DNA from: Opitutia bacterium
GTDB taxonomy: Bacteria; Verrucomicrobiota; Verrucomicrobiia; Opitutales; Coraliomargaritaceae
Direction of reading: 5' to 3'
Assembly (NCBI GenBank): GCA_018663485.1
Contig: JABJQI010000059.1
Location: 1 to 13,529, forward strand
DNA: 13,529 nucleotides
Both the position numbers and the translations under genes were made by a program. Within the stretch, counting starts at the first letter, position 1. Every line of letters starts with the position of its first letter. Of the stretch, positions 1 to 7,125 are shown one piece after another. The notes under the pieces are model-generated. The model worked only from the letters and a program-made list of their open reading frames with translations. It was not told the origin of the DNA and searched no databases.

Positions 1-173
1 GAGAGTTGATATACCTGACTGCGTAGTAAAAAGTGCATCCTTAGGCGTAAGTAAAGATCCAGCGCAGTGTAATACATGAAGACTGCTAAGCCTAATAATG
101 GTAGCATCAGCCAACCCCCTGCGGTCCAAACGCGTAGGGCTTCAAGATAAAGGCTGTGAGGGTTGTTGAACAC
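1..173 (-). CDS. MotA/TolQ/ExbB-family proton channel protein (5' part only)
   Basis: Only the first 57 or so codons are in the window; the gene continues past the left edge. The frame starts with a GTG at 171-173, 12 bases after the stop of the upstream channel gene, with no clear ribosome binding site. The visible product begins VFNNPHSLYLEAL, has a Trp/Gly-rich segment, and then a strongly hydrophobic stretch (about residues 20-37, LMLPLLGLAVFMYYTAL) followed by Arg-rich cytoplasmic sequence. This fits the short N-terminus and first membrane helix of a conventional ExbB. Following a DUF3450 gene and a TtpC-like gene, it would be the ExbB2-type subunit of a TonB2-like complex that uses the proton motive force to energise outer-membrane receptors. 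The catalytic part of the family (helices 2 and 3) is outside the window, so the call rests on the N-terminus and the operon order. Confidence 0.72.
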   Translation of the reverse strand, partial: MFNNPHSLYLEALRVWTAGGWLMLPLLGLAVFMYYTALDLYLRLRMHFLLRSQVYQL

Positions 174-185
174 TGTGAGCGGGGC

Positions 186-1574
186 TTATTTATTTCGAGA
201 CAGGGTGTTGAGCAGTGCGACTGAGAGCTTTTCTATATGGGCCATGACGCCAGACACCTTGCGTGCGAGTAGGGCATGGATGATCAGTGCGGGGATGGCC
301 AATACTAGGCCCAGTTCGGTGGTAATGAGTGCTTCAGAAATTCCAGAGATGAGTGGTTTCGGGTCGCCCGCGCCAAACACGCGCATCAGGTTAAAAGTCT
401 TGATGATGCCCGTCACGGTGCCGAGTAGTCCGAGCAGTGGGGCGACCGATGCAGTGACTGCGATAATATTTAAATAACGCTCCAGTTTTGGCTGTGTATT
501 GAGCATCGACTCATACATGGCTTCTTCGACTAGTTCGATCGACTCATCGCTATGCTCGACTGCCTGTTCCAACATTTCACGGGCGGGAAGCGGTTGAGCT
601 TGGGCCAATTGTAAGGCCTCAGTTTGTTTATCTGCGCGCAGTAACTTGGCAATGTCGTAAATCGTATTCGGTGCGGGTTGGCGGATTGTCATTATCTGCA
701 CGAATTTAAACAGTGCGACTATGGTTGCTACCAATGCAAATAGGATGATTGGATAGGCCCAGATGCCGCCTTTTTGTAAGTGTACCAGCAGGCTGTCTTT
801 GGTACTTTGTAGCGCCAGTGCATTGCCTAGGCTTAGGTCCATAGGCAGTTTGCCCTTGCCGCTTTCAGAGATTGCGGCGATATGAGTGGATGACTCTGTA
901 TTAATTAAATGAATACGAGCCTGCAGTGCTTTGGTTTCCTTGATGATTCCTGATTCATCGCCGCTAAAATAAAGCAGTGGCCCGAGTTGTAGGAATTGCC
1001 CATTGGTTAAACGACCTTCGGAGTTGAGTGCCTGTCCCGCGTAACGCTTGCCGCCGAGCAGCTCATTAATGCGATCGACTGAGTCGTTGATCAGGCTTAG
1101 CGAGGATTCGAGGCGATCACTGCGAGTGGCATCCGGATTTTCGAGTAGCAGGTTGAGCGCTCGAATGTCTTCGCCGTAATTGGCCAGTTCGCCGACTGAC
1201 AGATTACTTTCGTAGCTGCTATTGTATTCACTAAGTAGGGAGCTGGTGATGTAGTTGTACTCTTGACGAAGTGCTTCGACGTTGTTGCGAAGTGTTTTCA
1301 GATTCAGGCTGCGGCTGTCGTCTGCTCTGCGTGCTTCGCTGAGTGCCTTTCGCAGTTGTTTGGCTTGTACCTCGAGCTGACGCAGGTTGCGAGCCAATGG
1401 GATCTGTTGCTCATTGATTTGCAGGCGCTGTGCAGTCAGACGGCGTACGGCATCATCGAGTTTGGACTGCTGAGTTGCCTGTAGGCTGGCGAGATCTTGG
1501 CCGAAGGATGCAGTCGCAAGGGCGAGTAAACTAAAGCTGAGGAAGAGTATAGATTTTAAAGAGATCACAGGCAC
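186..1574 (-). CDS. TtpC-like MotA/TolQ/ExbB channel protein with periplasmic coiled-coil domain
   Basis: This 462-residue inner-membrane protein is predicted to help convert the proton motive force into work on TonB-dependent receptors. A signal peptide (residues about 1-25, ending ATASFGQD) is followed by a Gln/Arg/Leu-rich coiled coil (about 28-115) and a further periplasmic part to about 265. There is a membrane helix at 271-290. The ExbB/TolQ core has two helices, about 368-392 (with the motif APLLGLLGTVTGI) and 415-438 (ISEALITTELGLVLAIPAL). Ordinary ExbB is about 220-250 residues, so the front half is an added domain, as in Vibrio TtpC. The start is GTG at 1572-1574, whose G is also the last base of the upstream TAG stop (TAGTG); this implies translational coupling to the DUF3450 gene. 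A GTG two codons later is an alternative. A second ExbB follows 12 bases downstream. The family call is firm; the exact receptor served is unknown. Confidence 0.9.
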   Translation of the reverse strand: MPVISLKSILFLSFSLLALATASFGQDLASLQATQQSKLDDAVRRLTAQRLQINEQQIPLARNLRQLEVQAKQLRKALSEARRADDSRSLNLKTLRNNVEALRQEYNYITSSLLSEYNSSYESNLSVGELANYGEDIRALNLLLENPDATRSDRLESSLSLINDSVDRINELLGGKRYAGQALNSEGRLTNGQFLQLGPLLYFSGDESGIIKETKALQARIHLINTESSTHIAAISESGKGKLPMDLSLGNALALQSTKDSLLVHLQKGGIWAYPIILFALVATIVALFKFVQIMTIRQPAPNTIYDIAKLLRADKQTEALQLAQAQPLPAREMLEQAVEHSDESIELVEEAMYESMLNTQPKLERYLNIIAVTASVAPLLGLLGTVTGIIKTFNLMRVFGAGDPKPLISGISEALITTELGLVLAIPALIIHALLARKVSGVMAHIEKLSVALLNTLSRNK

Positions 1575-2344
1575 TAATTTTGCAGCTCGACCGGAAGTGC
1601 GATGAAACGGGCTTCTTGTGTGCTATTGTTGGCGATCGCAATGACTTCGGCAATTGCGGCGGATAGTTCGGGTTGAGAGTTCCATTGCCAACCGCTGATG
1701 TGCGGTTGCCCATAGCCGGCGTCGTCGCCAGAACGTGTGCGGTAGTAGGCGACGCCTAAGCCCACGTAGACGCTTTCCACTTCGCCCTGACTGCCGTCGC
1801 CAAGCGTACGAATTTCCTCATGCACGGTAATGGCGCGGTCAAATTTGTTAATTGTATTTAAAATGCCAACGATAGTTTGCATGCGCTCGGCGATCCCAAG
1901 TGTCGTGTTGCTGGAATCATTTGGAATGCGTTGAAACAGGCTGGTGAGTTTAGTGCTAAGCGGTCCGGGCAGTGCCGGCCTTAAATCGGTTAACTTTGGC
2001 TCAATTTCGATGAGAAATTTTGAGATCTGCTGGCGGGCTATCTGTAGTGTTTGTTGTTCGTTGACTAAATCAACACGCACGGCATCTGCACTCGTCGTCG
2101 TCACTTCAATTTCCTTGATTGATTGATTGAGTGTCGCGATCTCCGCGTGGGTGACTTGGGTGAGGTCATTCAGCAGGATTTGAGCTTCTTGCCATAGGAT
2201 GGCTTCGCTGGAGCACGCTTTTTCTGTCGCAACCCACTGCTTCACCGCAGTGCGGGTGGATTCGAGGGCGACCGATCCAGATGCCGAAATCGCGAGGCTA
2301 AGGATGGCAAAGCTGTTGATATAGATGTGTTTGTGGATTTCCAT
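1574..2344 (-). CDS. DUF3450 family periplasmic coiled-coil protein
   Basis: This 256-residue secreted protein is the first gene of the leftward TonB-energising operon. I chose the ATG at 2342-2344: it gives a proper signal peptide (MEIHKHIYINSFAILSLAISASGSVA) and has AAAGAG about ten bases upstream. A longer version from the ATG at 2375-2377 adds 11 residues, has no ribosome binding site and would run through a palindrome, so it is less likely. The mature part is Gln/Glu/Leu-rich and probably coiled coil (about 55-115), followed by helical sequence. The C-terminus has the Trp/Gly-rich segment and the PELSAAIAEVIAIAN and RFIALPVEL pattern typical of DUF3450. In marine Gram-negative bacteria this family usually precedes TtpC-like ExbB, ExbB, ExbD and TonB genes and is thought to work with the TonB2 complex, though its precise role is not established. 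The gene overlaps the next one by a single base. Confidence 0.87.
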   Translation of the reverse strand: MEIHKHIYINSFAILSLAISASGSVALESTRTAVKQWVATEKACSSEAILWQEAQILLNDLTQVTHAEIATLNQSIKEIEVTTTSADAVRVDLVNEQQTLQIARQQISKFLIEIEPKLTDLRPALPGPLSTKLTSLFQRIPNDSSNTTLGIAERMQTIVGILNTINKFDRAITVHEEIRTLGDGSQGEVESVYVGLGVAYYRTRSGDDAGYGQPHISGWQWNSQPELSAAIAEVIAIANNSTQEARFIALPVELQN

Positions 2345-2361
2345 GGCGGGCTCTTTGAAGT

Positions 2362-2376
2362 TGAGACAAAATCTCA
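2362..2376. promoter_or_regulatory. Palindromic operator candidate (Fur-box-like) before the TonB operon
   Basis: Perfect inverted repeat TGAGA (2362-2366) and TCTCA (2372-2376) around a five-base AT-rich spacer. It lies 18 bases upstream of the DUF3450 start codon. The core and spacing equal those of the palindrome at 7126-7150 and fit the 7-1-7 inverted-repeat layout of Fur boxes (TGATAATNATTATCA, with G common at position four). On the minus strand, a weak promoter-like pair (TTGCTT, 15 bases, TATGAG) would place the -10 element over the site. Binding by Fur is inferred from the iron context, not seen. Confidence 0.5.
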
Positions 2377-2441
2377 TAGTTTGATTTGCTCGGAAGCAAG
2401 CCTATCAGCTCGGTATTTTGTGACGAATATTAGCACATGAC

Positions 2442-2470
2442 TGCTCCAGTTTCTGCCCGAGCGCGGAGCA
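2442..2470. repeat. Inverted repeat in the divergent intergenic region
   Basis: TGCTCC (2442-2447) and GGAGCA (2465-2470) are perfect complements around a 17-base GC-rich loop. It lies between the divergent DUF3450 and iron-binding-protein genes. No T-run follows, so it is not an intrinsic terminator. It could be a regulator site or chance; function unknown. Confidence 0.25.
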
Positions 2471-2504
2471 AAATTAGCTGATTTAGGTAATTCGTGGCTT
2501 AGTT

Positions 2505-2532
2505 TATCTCCGCGATGGAGTTATTTTACTCC
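2505..2532. promoter_or_regulatory. Overlapping hairpins / repeated CTCC element upstream of the iron ABC operon
   Basis: CTCC (2508-2511) can pair with GGAG (2517-2520), while GGAGT (2517-2521) can instead pair with ACTCC (2528-2532), so the two stems are mutually exclusive. The two CTCC blocks are also direct repeats 21 bases apart, about two helical turns, each preceded by TTT and followed by a GATGG or GATTGG. The block ends about 90 bases before the ATG of the binding-protein gene, a reasonable place for an activator or repressor site. A PchR-type regulator is encoded downstream, but no binding motif for it can be proven here. Confidence 0.3.
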
Positions 2533-2623
2533 TGATTGGTGTAGTTTTTGTGGTGATTATTTGTTAGTCTTGTTATTCTCGTACAGAGGGCTATGCCCTT
2601 GTTTATTATTCTTTTTTATCACA

Positions 2624-3634
2624 ATGAAAGCGCTCGTCCTTTACACTCTCAGTCTATTTTTATTCTGCTCAGCGTCGCTGGCAGATGCATTGACGATCTA
2701 CAGTTACCGGCATTACGAAAGTGATGTATTGCTGTTTGATAAATTCACCGAGCAGACTGGCATTGAGGTTAAAGTGGTGAAAAGTAAGGCGGGTGCTTTG
2801 CTCGAGCGCTTAAAGGCCGAGGGAGATCAGACGCCCGCAGATATTCTGATTACCTCAGATGCGGGACGTTTACATCAGGCGCGCGAGGCAGGTGTGTTAC
2901 AGCCGCTAAAGTCGCTATTCTTGGAACAGCGCGTGCCTGCCAACCTGCGTGAGCCTGAGGGCTATTGGTTTGGTTTTACTCAGCGTGCACGCGTGCTTGT
3001 TTATGCGCCGGACCGTGTCAGTGAGGATGAACTGAGTTCTTATGAAGACCTTGCTAGTGCTGAATGGCGTGGCCGGCTGCTTGTGCGCTCTTCTGCAAAT
3101 GTATATAATCAATCTTTGCTATCTTCTATGATCGATGCCAACGGCAAGCAGCAAGCGTTGCAGTGGGCGAAGGCTGTCCGTCAAAATATGGCGCGTACAC
3201 CGCAAGGAAGTGATCGTGATCAAATGCGTGCGGTCGCTGCTGGCTTAGCGGATGTAGCAATCGTCAATACCTATTACCTTGGGCTGTTGGCAAATTCGGA
3301 TAATCAGAAAGATCGTGCTGTCGCCGCACAGTTGAAGGTTTTTTTTCCGAATCAAGCGGCACGCGGCACTCATGTAAATGTCAGTGGTGCTGGGCTGGTT
3401 GCCGGGAGTGATCAAGTCGAAGCAGCACAGAGATTCCTAGAGTATTTAGCGACGGATGAAGCGCAGCTCGCCTTCACCGGGGCTACCTATGAATACCCCG
3501 TCGTGTCAGATATTAAATGGTCGCCGCTACTAGAGCAATGGGGGACATTTAAGGCGGATCCGATCAGCTTGGCTCGATTGGGCGAGCTGAATGCAGACGC
3601 AATACGCTGTTTCAATCAAGCCGGATGGGAGTAA
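2624..3634 (+). CDS. Ferric-iron ABC transporter, periplasmic binding protein (FutA/FbpA type)
   Basis: This 336-residue periplasmic protein should capture ferric iron and deliver it to the permease encoded next. I start it at the ATG at 2624, which gives a clean signal peptide (MKALVLYTLSLFLFCSASLADA, cut near residue 20-22). A TTG-started form from 2561 would bury that peptide behind 21 odd residues. No Shine-Dalgarno sequence is visible. The mature protein begins LTIYSYRHYESD and contains SSANVYNQSLLSSM, a NTYYLG loop and the late SGAGLVAGSDQVEAAQRFLEYL segment, all typical of FutA/FbpA proteins. Likely iron ligands are H30, Y31, Y161, Y217 and Y218. The gaps of 130 and 56 residues between the Tyr ligands match, from memory, those of cyanobacterial FutA proteins. 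The stop overlaps the permease start by ten bases, so the genes are co-transcribed and probably coupled. Confidence 0.93.
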   Translation: MKALVLYTLSLFLFCSASLADALTIYSYRHYESDVLLFDKFTEQTGIEVKVVKSKAGALLERLKAEGDQTPADILITSDAGRLHQAREAGVLQPLKSLFLEQRVPANLREPEGYWFGFTQRARVLVYAPDRVSEDELSSYEDLASAEWRGRLLVRSSANVYNQSLLSSMIDANGKQQALQWAKAVRQNMARTPQGSDRDQMRAVAAGLADVAIVNTYYLGLLANSDNQKDRAVAAQLKVFFPNQAARGTHVNVSGAGLVAGSDQVEAAQRFLEYLATDEAQLAFTGATYEYPVVSDIKWSPLLEQWGTFKADPISLARLGELNADAIRCFNQAGWE

Positions 3635-5265
3635 CTCTACGTTCCGAAGGCGTTCGGGGACCGCGAATCGATCTTTGGTCGGGTTTAGTGGTGTTGTGTG
3701 CGCTGATGTTACTCGCTCCACTGATCGCTGTTTTTATCGGAGTTTTTCAGCCCACTCAAGAATGGCAGCATTTGGTGAGCACGGTGCTGTCTGGCTATCT
3801 GTTAAATACCCTGATCCTGGTATTGGGCGTCAGTCTAGTCAGTATTCTCTTCGCGCTGCCGACGGCATGGTTTGTGGCGACGTACGAGTTTCCTACGCGA
3901 CGCTTTTGGAAGTGGGCATTGGTCATGCCGCTGGCAGTGCCGACCTTTGCGTCGGCATTTACTTATTTTGATGTATTAGAATGGTCGATCCCGCTGATTA
4001 TTAAAGTTCGTCAGATGTGGGGATTTGATGCCTCGCAGTGGGTCGAGCGCTTGATACGCTATGGTATGTTGATCCTTTTGCTAAGCTCAGTGCTTTATCC
4101 TTATTTGTATTTGGGTTTACGTTCGGCTTTCTCCAAGCAGCAGGGGGTTTATTTTGAGGCAGGTCGAATGCTTGGGAAACGACCGAGCTCAATTTTTAGG
4201 CGGATTGCCTTGCCCATGGCGCGACCGACTTTAATTGCCGGCCTGAGCCTGATTGTGATGGAGGTGGTGAATGAATACGGTGCGGTGAATTTGTTTGGTG
4301 TCCCGACATTGACTGAGGGTATTTTTCGCACTTGGTTTGGACTCGGAGATCGCGCCTCGGGCTTACGTTTAGCGGTGATTGTGGTGGTGATCGTATTTGT
4401 AATATTAGCTGTCGAGGTCTGGCAACGCAATCGCCTGCGATATGTTGAAGGCGCGCAGGCCAACTTTACGCACCGACGCGTTCGGCTGCAATGGAGAGGT
4501 GCTTGGGGCGTGGTACTTTGTTGTGCGCTGCCGGTGATTGTTGGATTTGTATTCCCAGTATTACGTTTAGGCTATTGGGCTGTCGTTGCGACAGAGGGCT
4601 TTAATTTTGCAGTTTTTTTCAAACAAGCACTCACCAGCCTAACTTTGGCTTCCATCACTGCGCTTTTGCTCAGTTTAGTTGCCTTTTTCTTAGCATTTAG
4701 TGTCCGAGTCCATCGCCATTCACAAGTGTGCAAATTGGTGCAGGCTTCAACACTTGGTTATGCTATTCCGAGTGTGGTGACTGCTATTGGAGTCATGGCC
4801 TTGTTAGGCGGCATAGACCAGTTGTTATCCGACTTATCGCTATCGCTGGTTCTGAGCGGCAGTTTGTTCGCCATTAGTTTTGCATACATGGTGCGCTTCA
4901 TGACTGTCGCTTATCAGCCATTGAATGCTAGCATGCAGGGTGTTTGTTCCACATTACATGAAGCGTCTCGTACGCTTGGGCAAGGGAACTGGCAAAGTCT
5001 GATTCGCATACACTGGCCATTGTTGCGTGTGCATGTTTTGGCCTGTGCTACATTGGTTTTTATCGATATCATGAAAGAACTGCCGCTTACTTTAGTCCTA
5101 CGTCCAAGTGATTTCGAAACACTAGCGACTTTTGCATTCGGCTTTGCCAAAGAGGGTTACATTTATGACTGTGCGCTACCTTCTTTATTGATTATTGCGC
5201 TAGGGGTTTGGGGCTTGCTTGTGATTGAGCGCTGGGTTGATAAAGAGGCGCGTCAATCATGTTAG
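3625..5265 (+). CDS. Ferric-iron ABC transporter, fused permease (FbpB type)
   Basis: This 546-residue inner-membrane protein forms the whole translocation path for iron. Two homologous permease halves are fused, as is usual for FbpB/SfuB, so no second permease gene is needed. Membrane segments are plain throughout, for example at about 20-42, 58-84, 96-115, 147-165, 205-222, 249-266, 294-316, 335-360, 373-393, 405-425 and 515-535. Each half carries an EAA loop for docking the ATPase: first E178-A-G followed by I194-A-L-P197, second E446-A-S followed by a conserved W464-P465. The MKELPLTLVLRP segment (about 483-494) is a signature of iron permeases. The ATG at 3625 overlaps the stop of the binding-protein gene by ten bases, and the stop overlaps the ATPase start by seven. 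No frameshift or missing part is seen. Confidence 0.93.
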   Translation: MGVTLRSEGVRGPRIDLWSGLVVLCALMLLAPLIAVFIGVFQPTQEWQHLVSTVLSGYLLNTLILVLGVSLVSILFALPTAWFVATYEFPTRRFWKWALVMPLAVPTFASAFTYFDVLEWSIPLIIKVRQMWGFDASQWVERLIRYGMLILLLSSVLYPYLYLGLRSAFSKQQGVYFEAGRMLGKRPSSIFRRIALPMARPTLIAGLSLIVMEVVNEYGAVNLFGVPTLTEGIFRTWFGLGDRASGLRLAVIVVVIVFVILAVEVWQRNRLRYVEGAQANFTHRRVRLQWRGAWGVVLCCALPVIVGFVFPVLRLGYWAVVATEGFNFAVFFKQALTSLTLASITALLLSLVAFFLAFSVRVHRHSQVCKLVQASTLGYAIPSVVTAIGVMALLGGIDQLLSDLSLSLVLSGSLFAISFAYMVRFMTVAYQPLNASMQGVCSTLHEASRTLGQGNWQSLIRIHWPLLRVHVLACATLVFIDIMKELPLTLVLRPSDFETLATFAFGFAKEGYIYDCALPSLLIIALGVWGLLVIERWVDKEARQSC

Positions 5266-5978
5266 AAGTACAAAATATTTCCAAATCTTTTTCAGGGAAC
5301 AATGTTCCTGCGGTGCAGGATGTCACTTTTCGTGTGGCTGCTGGCGAGCTGTTATCCTTAGTCGGTGAAAGTGGCAGCGGTAAGACCACCTTGCTACGTA
5401 TGATCGCAGGCTTAGAAATTCCGGATCGTGGCTTGATTCGTACTAACCGTGGATGTTTGTTTGGCGATAAAGATTGGGTGGTTCCAGAAAAACGCCGAAT
5501 TGGACTCGTATTTCAAGGAGGAGCACTTTTTCCGCATATGTCGGTCGCTCAAAACCTAGGGTATGCAATGGGGCAGTTACCCAAAAGTGAACTCCAAGAT
5601 CGAGTTGAAGAGTATCTGAAATTGGTGCAACTAGATGGGAAGTTCCAACGTTACCCGCATGAATTATCTGGTGGAGAGCGTCAGCGTGTCGCATTGGCTC
5701 GAGCATTAGCCGCCAAGCCCGATATAATTTTACTTGATGAGCCTTATAGTAATCTAGACGTAGCGCTCACTGCGGATTTGCGTGAACAGGTACGTGCTAT
5801 CTTACATCAGAAAAAAATCACTGGCGTTTTAGTCACACATGATCCTGCCGATGCGCGTCATTTTGCTGATCGTATAGCGATCATGCGCAAAGGAGTATTG
5901 GTGCAGCTAGGACTTGTAGAGGATGTGATCGATCATCCTTGTGATATGTATTGCAGTTTGCTGATACGAGGCCGCTAA
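5259..5978 (+). CDS. Ferric-iron ABC transporter, ATP-binding protein (FbpC type, short)
   Basis: This 239-residue cytoplasmic ATPase powers the iron importer. It has a complete nucleotide-binding domain: Walker A GESGSGKTT (36-44), Q-loop Q86, signature LSGGERQR (136-143), Walker B IILLDEP (156-162), D-loop SNLD and switch histidine H194 in VTHD. FbpC/PotA-type ATPases usually have about 340-350 residues because a regulatory TOBE/MOP domain follows. Here the protein stops about 40 residues after the switch region with an ordinary stop codon and a terminator just beyond, so the short form seems genuine and not a truncation by mutation. The start overlaps the permease stop (ATGTTAG), and AGAGG lies about a dozen bases upstream. 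It is the last gene of the three-gene operon. Confidence 0.94.
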   Translation: MLEVQNISKSFSGNNVPAVQDVTFRVAAGELLSLVGESGSGKTTLLRMIAGLEIPDRGLIRTNRGCLFGDKDWVVPEKRRIGLVFQGGALFPHMSVAQNLGYAMGQLPKSELQDRVEEYLKLVQLDGKFQRYPHELSGGERQRVALARALAAKPDIILLDEPYSNLDVALTADLREQVRAILHQKKITGVLVTHDPADARHFADRIAIMRKGVLVQLGLVEDVIDHPCDMYCSLLIRGR

Positions 5979-5980
5979 CT

Positions 5981-6003
5981 CACCCTCATGTTGGGTGTTT
6001 TTT
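5981..6003 (+). terminator. Rho-independent terminator of the iron ABC operon
   Basis: CACCC (5981-5985) and GGGTG (5993-5997) form a five-base-pair stem with a seven-base loop, followed at once by six T's. It starts two bases after the ATPase stop codon and faces the convergent regulator gene. The stem is short but GC-rich, and its position is ideal. Confidence 0.65.
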
Positions 6004-6074
6004 AATTGAGGTGACCGAACACTGATTGAGCTCAACTGCCTAGGCACTCCCTGCATGTCGTTCGTTTGCTGCAC

Positions 6075-7049
6075 TTATGATAGCCTTTGTAGGCATTGAT
6101 AGGCTTTCGGTAGCAAGCCGTGTCGGTCTTTAAAAGCTCTGGCAAAATGGCTGGCGTTTGAATATCCCACCTCGTTCGCGACTTGAATCACGCTAAGTCG
6201 ATCATTCTTTAATAGTTCGGCGGCATGGTTCATTCGAACTTCACGTAAAAACGTAAACGCAGTTTTGCCGAGGGTGCTTTTGAACGCCAATTTTAATTTA
6301 TGTTCGTTCAGGCAGCTAAGCTTGCAAAGGTCATTGATTGAATATTCGCGACCCGGATCATTGCGCATCTCCTCGATAATTCGAGTCATTGCATCGCGGT
6401 CATTTGCATTTAGGGTGCGGTTAAATGGATCGCTTTTTTTTGATTGGCTCACGATTTCGGCGATCCATGAAAGCACATTCGATTCGAGTTGCAGGCGGTG
6501 ACGAAGTCCATCGATCGATGAGTTTGCGATCTGCCTAGAGGCTTCAAATGCGTTGCTGTTCATTTGTCCACTGTTGAAGGGTACCGCGACGGCTCCATTG
6601 GCGAACTGTTCGAAGTCTGTGAGTCGCTCGGCATCTGTACCAATATCCACCAGCAAACGAGTGAGCTCCTGTGAGCAGAGAATCAAATCGATGTGGGCGG
6701 TTTCTGCGCTGGTGCGGTCAAGGCATAATGCAGAACTAGAAAAGCGAAACCATTGCCCGGGCTCGAGTTTTTCGACGTTGCCGTGGATTGCCTCTGCTTT
6801 TGCCCAGCCTGAGTTCACGTATCCGAGTACTAAGCGTTCCTCCGTAAAGTCAATATTGATCGATAGTGGGCTATCAATGCGGAGTTCCAGACTGAGGTAA
6901 TCAAGGCCTTCTTTGATTGATACCAGTCTGCCAGAAAACTCACTGTGTGAGTCGTTCCAACTCAGTATTTGCGCAGGCTGAAATGGGCAGGATATTGTGA
7001 GGCCTGGTTGATTGCCTTGCAGTGCGATGCCTGTATGCGTGCGCTTCAA
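6075..7049 (-). CDS. AraC-family transcriptional regulator, PchR-like
   Basis: This 324-residue DNA-binding regulator has the two-part layout of the PchR group: a poorly conserved N-terminal sensing domain (about 1-200) and a C-terminal AraC domain (about 225-320). The first helix-turn-helix (about 236-258) reads INDLCKLSCLNEHKLKLAFK, the second (about 286-308) VIQVANEVGYSNASHFARAFK, followed by HGLLPKAY. The CLNEHKLKLAF and SHFARAF wording is characteristic of PchR-like proteins, which in known cases bind a ferric siderophore and activate its receptor and biosynthesis genes. The frame opens with TTG (7047-7049), and the first internal Met is residue 163, well inside the sensing domain, so a non-ATG start is required. 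It converges on the iron ABC operon, and a Fur-like palindrome lies 77 bases upstream. No receptor gene adjoins it within the window. The effector is unknown. Confidence 0.87.
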   Translation of the reverse strand: MKRTHTGIALQGNQPGLTISCPFQPAQILSWNDSHSEFSGRLVSIKEGLDYLSLELRIDSPLSINIDFTEERLVLGYVNSGWAKAEAIHGNVEKLEPGQWFRFSSSALCLDRTSAETAHIDLILCSQELTRLLVDIGTDAERLTDFEQFANGAVAVPFNSGQMNSNAFEASRQIANSSIDGLRHRLQLESNVLSWIAEIVSQSKKSDPFNRTLNANDRDAMTRIIEEMRNDPGREYSINDLCKLSCLNEHKLKLAFKSTLGKTAFTFLREVRMNHAAELLKNDRLSVIQVANEVGYSNASHFARAFKDRHGLLPKAYQCLQRLS

Positions 7050-7125
7050 TGAAGTGTATTGTTTGTGTTGTGCGGTATTACGGGCTCAAGCGAAAATAGC
7101 AGTGTGACAAGAGGGTTCTTTAGAT

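Noticed and set aside
163..477. 104-codon plus-strand frame opposite the TtpC-like gene
   Set aside because: It lies antisense to a clearly conserved ExbB core and encodes low-complexity Ser/Pro/Thr-rich sequence with no family resemblance.
2345..2377. Upstream ATG extension of the DUF3450 protein
   Set aside because: It has no ribosome binding site, runs across the 2362-2376 palindrome and adds charged residues before a complete signal peptide.
2561..2623. Upstream TTG extension of the iron-binding protein
   Set aside because: It would add 21 residues before a complete signal peptide that already starts with ATG at 2624.
3591..3971. 126-codon plus-strand frame at the binding protein/permease junction
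   Set aside because: It overlaps the real permease in another phase; the permease frame has the membrane helices and EAA loops, this one has neither.
6026..6035. Ten-base palindrome TTGAGCTCAA between the convergent iron ATPase and regulator genes
   Set aside because: It has no spacer like the two Fur-like sites, no promoter nearby and no T-run, and short perfect palindromes of this size are expected by chance.
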